Assembly (NCBI RefSeq): GCF_000234665.1
Contig: NC_018314.1
Coordinates: 395,130-459,129 of the forward strand
Source: Leishmania mexicana MHOM/GT/2001/U1103
Lineage: Eukaryota; Euglenozoa; Kinetoplastea; Trypanosomatida; Trypanosomatidae
Length of the DNA: 64,000 nt
Reading direction: 5' to 3'
Under the pieces are notes generated by a model, which was not told where the DNA came from, ran no database searches, and was given only the letters and a program-made list of their open reading frames with translations. Position numbers and translations under genes: made by a program. Each line of letters starts with the position of its first letter. Position 1 is the stretch's first letter. Positions 61,187-64,000 of the stretch are shown here, one piece after another.

Positions 61187-62912
61187 GATCACCGTGGGGA
61201 AGGCGAGGGGTGAAGTTGGTGGAGCAAGGACCGTGTATGCGTTTTGCTTGTATATGCGTGGCCTCTAGACGACGCGCACTTGTGTTCGACAAGGGAGTGG
61301 ACGAGAAGGGGGTGGGGCACACAGAGGAGTGAAAGTGGGGGGGGGGAGGTGCACTGGTGTGTATGGTGCAGGTGGTGTAGCTTGTTTGTGGAGCTTCCTG
61401 GGTTTCACGGCGTTGGATCGACTGGGGTCTACGAGGGGTCAGAGAGAGAAAGAAGAGCAAGAAAAGACGCGTGTGTGAGTGCTTGCGGTTGTTCGTATGT
61501 GCGAGAGAGAGATACGGCGCGCGCAAGTGTGGAGGCACGGTGAGGGATATCGTGTAGATACTCGAAGGAAGAGAACTGCACAGAGGGAAGGGAGACGAGG
61601 GCTTGGCGGCAAAGGCGAGGGCGTGCGCGCGCGTTGGAAGAAAGGGAGGGGGGGGGTACTGTCCAGCCGCTGCGAAGAAGAGCTGACCTGCCTTCCTTGA
61701 GTGTGCGTATTTGCAGCTCCACACCTGCTTCCAATGAAGCGACGGGAGCTATGAGGTCACCTTTCGCAGCCCGCCGCCCTCTCCCTCGTCACCAGCGCAA
61801 GAGCAGCAGTGCGGTATGGAGAGAGCGAGGCGCATGTTTCTCGTTTTGAAACTCCTTTGTTGTGTGTGTGTCGAGGGAGAGAGGGAGGGACAGAAGCACG
61901 GGAAAAAGGGACGAGAGTTAACGAGCCACATACATGCCCCCTCCTCCCTCCCCCCTCCCCCCTCGCACACTACGCGTCCTCACGTACAAGACCACACAAA
62001 CAAACATACACGACACAGACTATAACACCGGGAGTGGGAGGGCGATCACGACACCATTACGTCGAGAGGAGGGAAGAAAAAGAAGAAACACAAAAAAAGC
62101 GACAAAGAACGGCGAGACGGGTGGTGGCGGGAGAGGGGAGAGGGCCGCGGGAGAGACGGCACCACACACGGATACAGGTGGCGGGAGATGGAGGGTAGGG
62201 GTGAAGAGAGAGAGAGCCGCCGCCGCCTCCTCCTCTACTCAGCGGAGGAGAATAGACAAGGGTCCAAACAGGAGAGAGAGAGCACCAGAGCGGGGCAACG
62301 TCAAGCAAGCACGCATTATCAACGGCGGAGGGGGGAGGGGAAAATACAGGGTTAAAGCGAAAGAAGGCATCACGGGCGCACAGCTGAAAATTATGACGGC
62401 ACGTACTTATGTAAACCACACCATTGCACCGGCGAAAGGTCGTGTCATAACGAGAGTCGGTGGGAAGGGGAGGGAAGGGGGGGGGGCGGCAGCTGCTGTC
62501 GGTGGTTATACGCGCCGTTCGGGCGCATCAGCCACCACGCACAACTGAAGTGGTGGCGACAAACCGAAAAAAAAAGAGGCGCGTTCGAGCACTCTCGCAC
62601 ACGTGTGCGAAGGAGCAGCTCAGTGATGGAAAAATCCATCCGCTGTAGCCAGAGCCCTTGTCGATGGAGGAGGCAACATCGGCAGCAGCGGCCACAGGGG
62701 CGCCATTGAGTCCGCGTACAACAGTCTGGTCGGCTGACGCGACGTGTTTTGCCCCTTTATTGCCCAAACCCCATTCGCTTCCCTGCTGTGTTCCTTCTCT
62801 CCATCTCCGCCCTACGCCAAGCACCTCACCACATCTCTTCTGCGTCCATTTTCGTTGATCTGCTGTTGTGCTCTTCGCCACGCGCACACTACATCCTCCG
62901 CTCTGTATCTGC
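61187..62912. other. Intergenic spacer between the two Rab genes
   Basis: Plus-strand purine-rich tracts at 61443-61480 and 61870-61915, a G-run at 61341-61349 and GA repeats in 62200-62290. No coding region is supported. Confidence 0.6.
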
Positions 62913-63578
62913 TCAGTTGGAGCAGCACTGGCGCTTTTTCTGCTTCTCCTCCTCCACAAGTAGGCGGCCACCGGGTCCGAAGGTGCGGCCCGCGTGCTTG
63001 GCGCCAGGATTCGCTACGGAGGCGATGTACGTGGCGAGCTGCTGAAACGCCTGCGATACGTTTGTGTTCTCCTTCGCGCTCGTCTCGAGGTAGCAGAGGC
63101 AGCTATGGCACCGCGCCCACGCGTCCGCCTCGCTCTTGGCTATTTGGCGATGACTGCCTAGGACGATTCCCTCACCCTGCTCGTCGAGGTGGCTCTCTAC
63201 GAGGTCCAGCTTGCACCCGACCAGGATGAGCGGCGGCACCACCGGCGAGTACCGCTCTAGCCGCTCATACCACTGATCGAGATCCTCGAAGGACTGCCGG
63301 TTCGTAAGGTCGAAGCACAGTAGCGCGCCCTGGCAGTTGCGGTAGAAGGCGGTTGTGAGCGTGACGAAGTCGTCCTGCCCGCTCGTGTCCCAGACCTGCA
63401 GCCGCACGCAGCGCGGCTTCTTTTCGAGGGTGTTGCAGCTACTGTACTTGAAGTCCATCCCTAAGGTGGGGACGAGGTCGGGGTAAAACGCACCATCACA
63501 GAAGCGGGACGTGATGTTGCTCTTTCCTACACTAACACTCCCGATCACGATGACCTTGTATGCCAAGTCTTCCTCCAT
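62913..63578 (-). CDS. Rab-family small GTPase (divergent) 2
   Basis: This 221-aa protein starts at MEEDLAYKVIVIG. It has the P-loop GSVSVGKS at 13-20 and switch I LVPTLGMDF. The G3 motif is WDTSGQDD at 63-70: the catalytic Gln is kept, but the usual Ala-Gly-Gln-Glu is Ser-Gly-Gln-Asp. The specificity motif is CKLD (122-125) instead of NKxD, followed by a roughly 15-residue insertion before the next helix, and ETSAKE at about 165-170. The tail ends CCSN, a plausible Rab prenylation signal. The block from TAFYR to VGCK closely resembles the neighbouring Rab, so the pair probably arose by tandem duplication. This is the most upstream gene of the unit in the window. Confidence 0.92.
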   Translation of the reverse strand: MEEDLAYKVIVIGSVSVGKSNITSRFCDGAFYPDLVPTLGMDFKYSSCNTLEKKPRCVRLQVWDTSGQDDFVTLTTAFYRNCQGALLCFDLTNRQSFEDLDQWYERLERYSPVVPPLILVGCKLDLVESHLDEQGEGIVLGSHRQIAKSEADAWARCHSCLCYLETSAKENTNVSQAFQQLATYIASVANPGAKHAGRTFGPGGRLLVEEEKQKKRQCCSN

Positions 63579-64000
63579 TGTATTTTGCGCGGCGGCGTTC
63601 GGCCTCGTCCGTTTCTACGCTGCTGCGCCTCGCTGAATAACTATGGTGGAGATGGGGATGACTGTAACCGAGATGGCACTCGTTCGTCACGCCGAGTGTG
63701 GGAAAGGACCGAGGAGAATGCGGCCAAGGCAGGGAGCGGGAGGCGGTGATGCGCAATACAGCGTACGGCCTGTGGTGCTCAGAACAGCAACACGAAGCCG
63801 GAGTCGTTCCGGCTCAGACACGCAGCACTAACGAGTGCTTAAAAAAAGGATGCACAAAGGAGGAAGGGCTGGAGGGGAGTGCGGGGGGAGAGAGGGAGAA
63901 CATACACGTAAGCGCACACACGCATACACGCACACACATACATGTATATATATATATATGTACCCGTGTGTGTGTGTGTGTGTGGAGGGCACAGCAGACA
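63579..64000. other. Upstream spacer of the second Rab gene
   Basis: Contains a TA-rich palindromic tract (catgtatatata...tatatg, 63941-63960) followed by a GT tract to about 63983. No gene is seen before the window edge. Confidence 0.6.

Noticed and set aside
1..64000. CRISPR array, operon, bacterial promoter or terminator signals
   Set aside because: The sequence is a kinetoplastid nuclear chromosome; the only direct repeats are microsatellites and the contiguous 86-bp array, with no spacers.

Overview
The window looks like a nuclear chromosome segment of a trypanosomatid protist, most likely Leishmania or a close relative. Three things support this. The sequence is GC-rich and every credible gene is intron-free. 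All 24 genes lie on the minus strand, as in a polycistronic transcription unit. The spacers are full of CA/TG microsatellites, G-runs and purine-rich plus-strand tracts, which read as pyrimidine tracts in the minus-strand RNA and fit trans-splicing. From memory, the gene content (histone H3, ARPC2, uridine phosphorylase, EIF4G5, PBP1) fits Leishmania chromosome 10 and Trypanosoma brucei chromosome 8. I could not align anything, so species is not assigned.

Transcription runs from high to low coordinates. Region 54.6-63.6 kb: two adjacent divergent Rab GTPases, the flagellar doublet protein CFAP45, and an N-myristoylatable MGRN1-type RING ubiquitin ligase. Region 44-52.7 kb: a large EDRF1-domain protein, a small probable mitochondrial protein and PBP1/ataxin-2. 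Region 31.8-42.8 kb: a small 107-aa ORF, an unknown 425-aa protein, a four-helix membrane protein, a nucleoside diphosphate kinase-like pseudoenzyme and EIF4G5. Region 20-29 kb: a long coiled-coil protein, an unknown protein with an acidic run, a J-domain protein and a 1183-aa protein with a SPATA4/CLAMP-type calponin-homology-like domain. Region 0-19 kb: a Nop15/NIFK-like RRM protein, an SLC25-fold carrier, uridine phosphorylase, the ARPC2 subunit of Arp2/3, two identical histone H3 genes flanking a FAM151/menorin-like protein, and a coiled-coil protein that may belong to the outer dynein arm docking family.

As in other trypanosomatids the neighbours do not form a functional operon. Loose themes are mRNA translation and stability (EIF4G5, PBP1), flagellum (CFAP45, CH-like protein, possible docking-complex protein, NDK-like protein), membrane traffic (two Rabs) and mitochondrion (carrier, J-protein, 192-aa protein). 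I found no obviously new multi-gene system. The strongest unusual signals are: a 20-bp perfect inverted repeat 22 nt after one H3 stop codon; a 400-nt block of identity between the H3 copies that ends almost exactly at the CDS edges; a tandem 86-bp repeat carrying a G-quadruplex motif in each unit; and several enzyme or carrier folds that have lost signature residues. Several upstream reading frames are open only because the leaders are low-complexity, so starts were placed at the first ATG that precedes recognisable protein.
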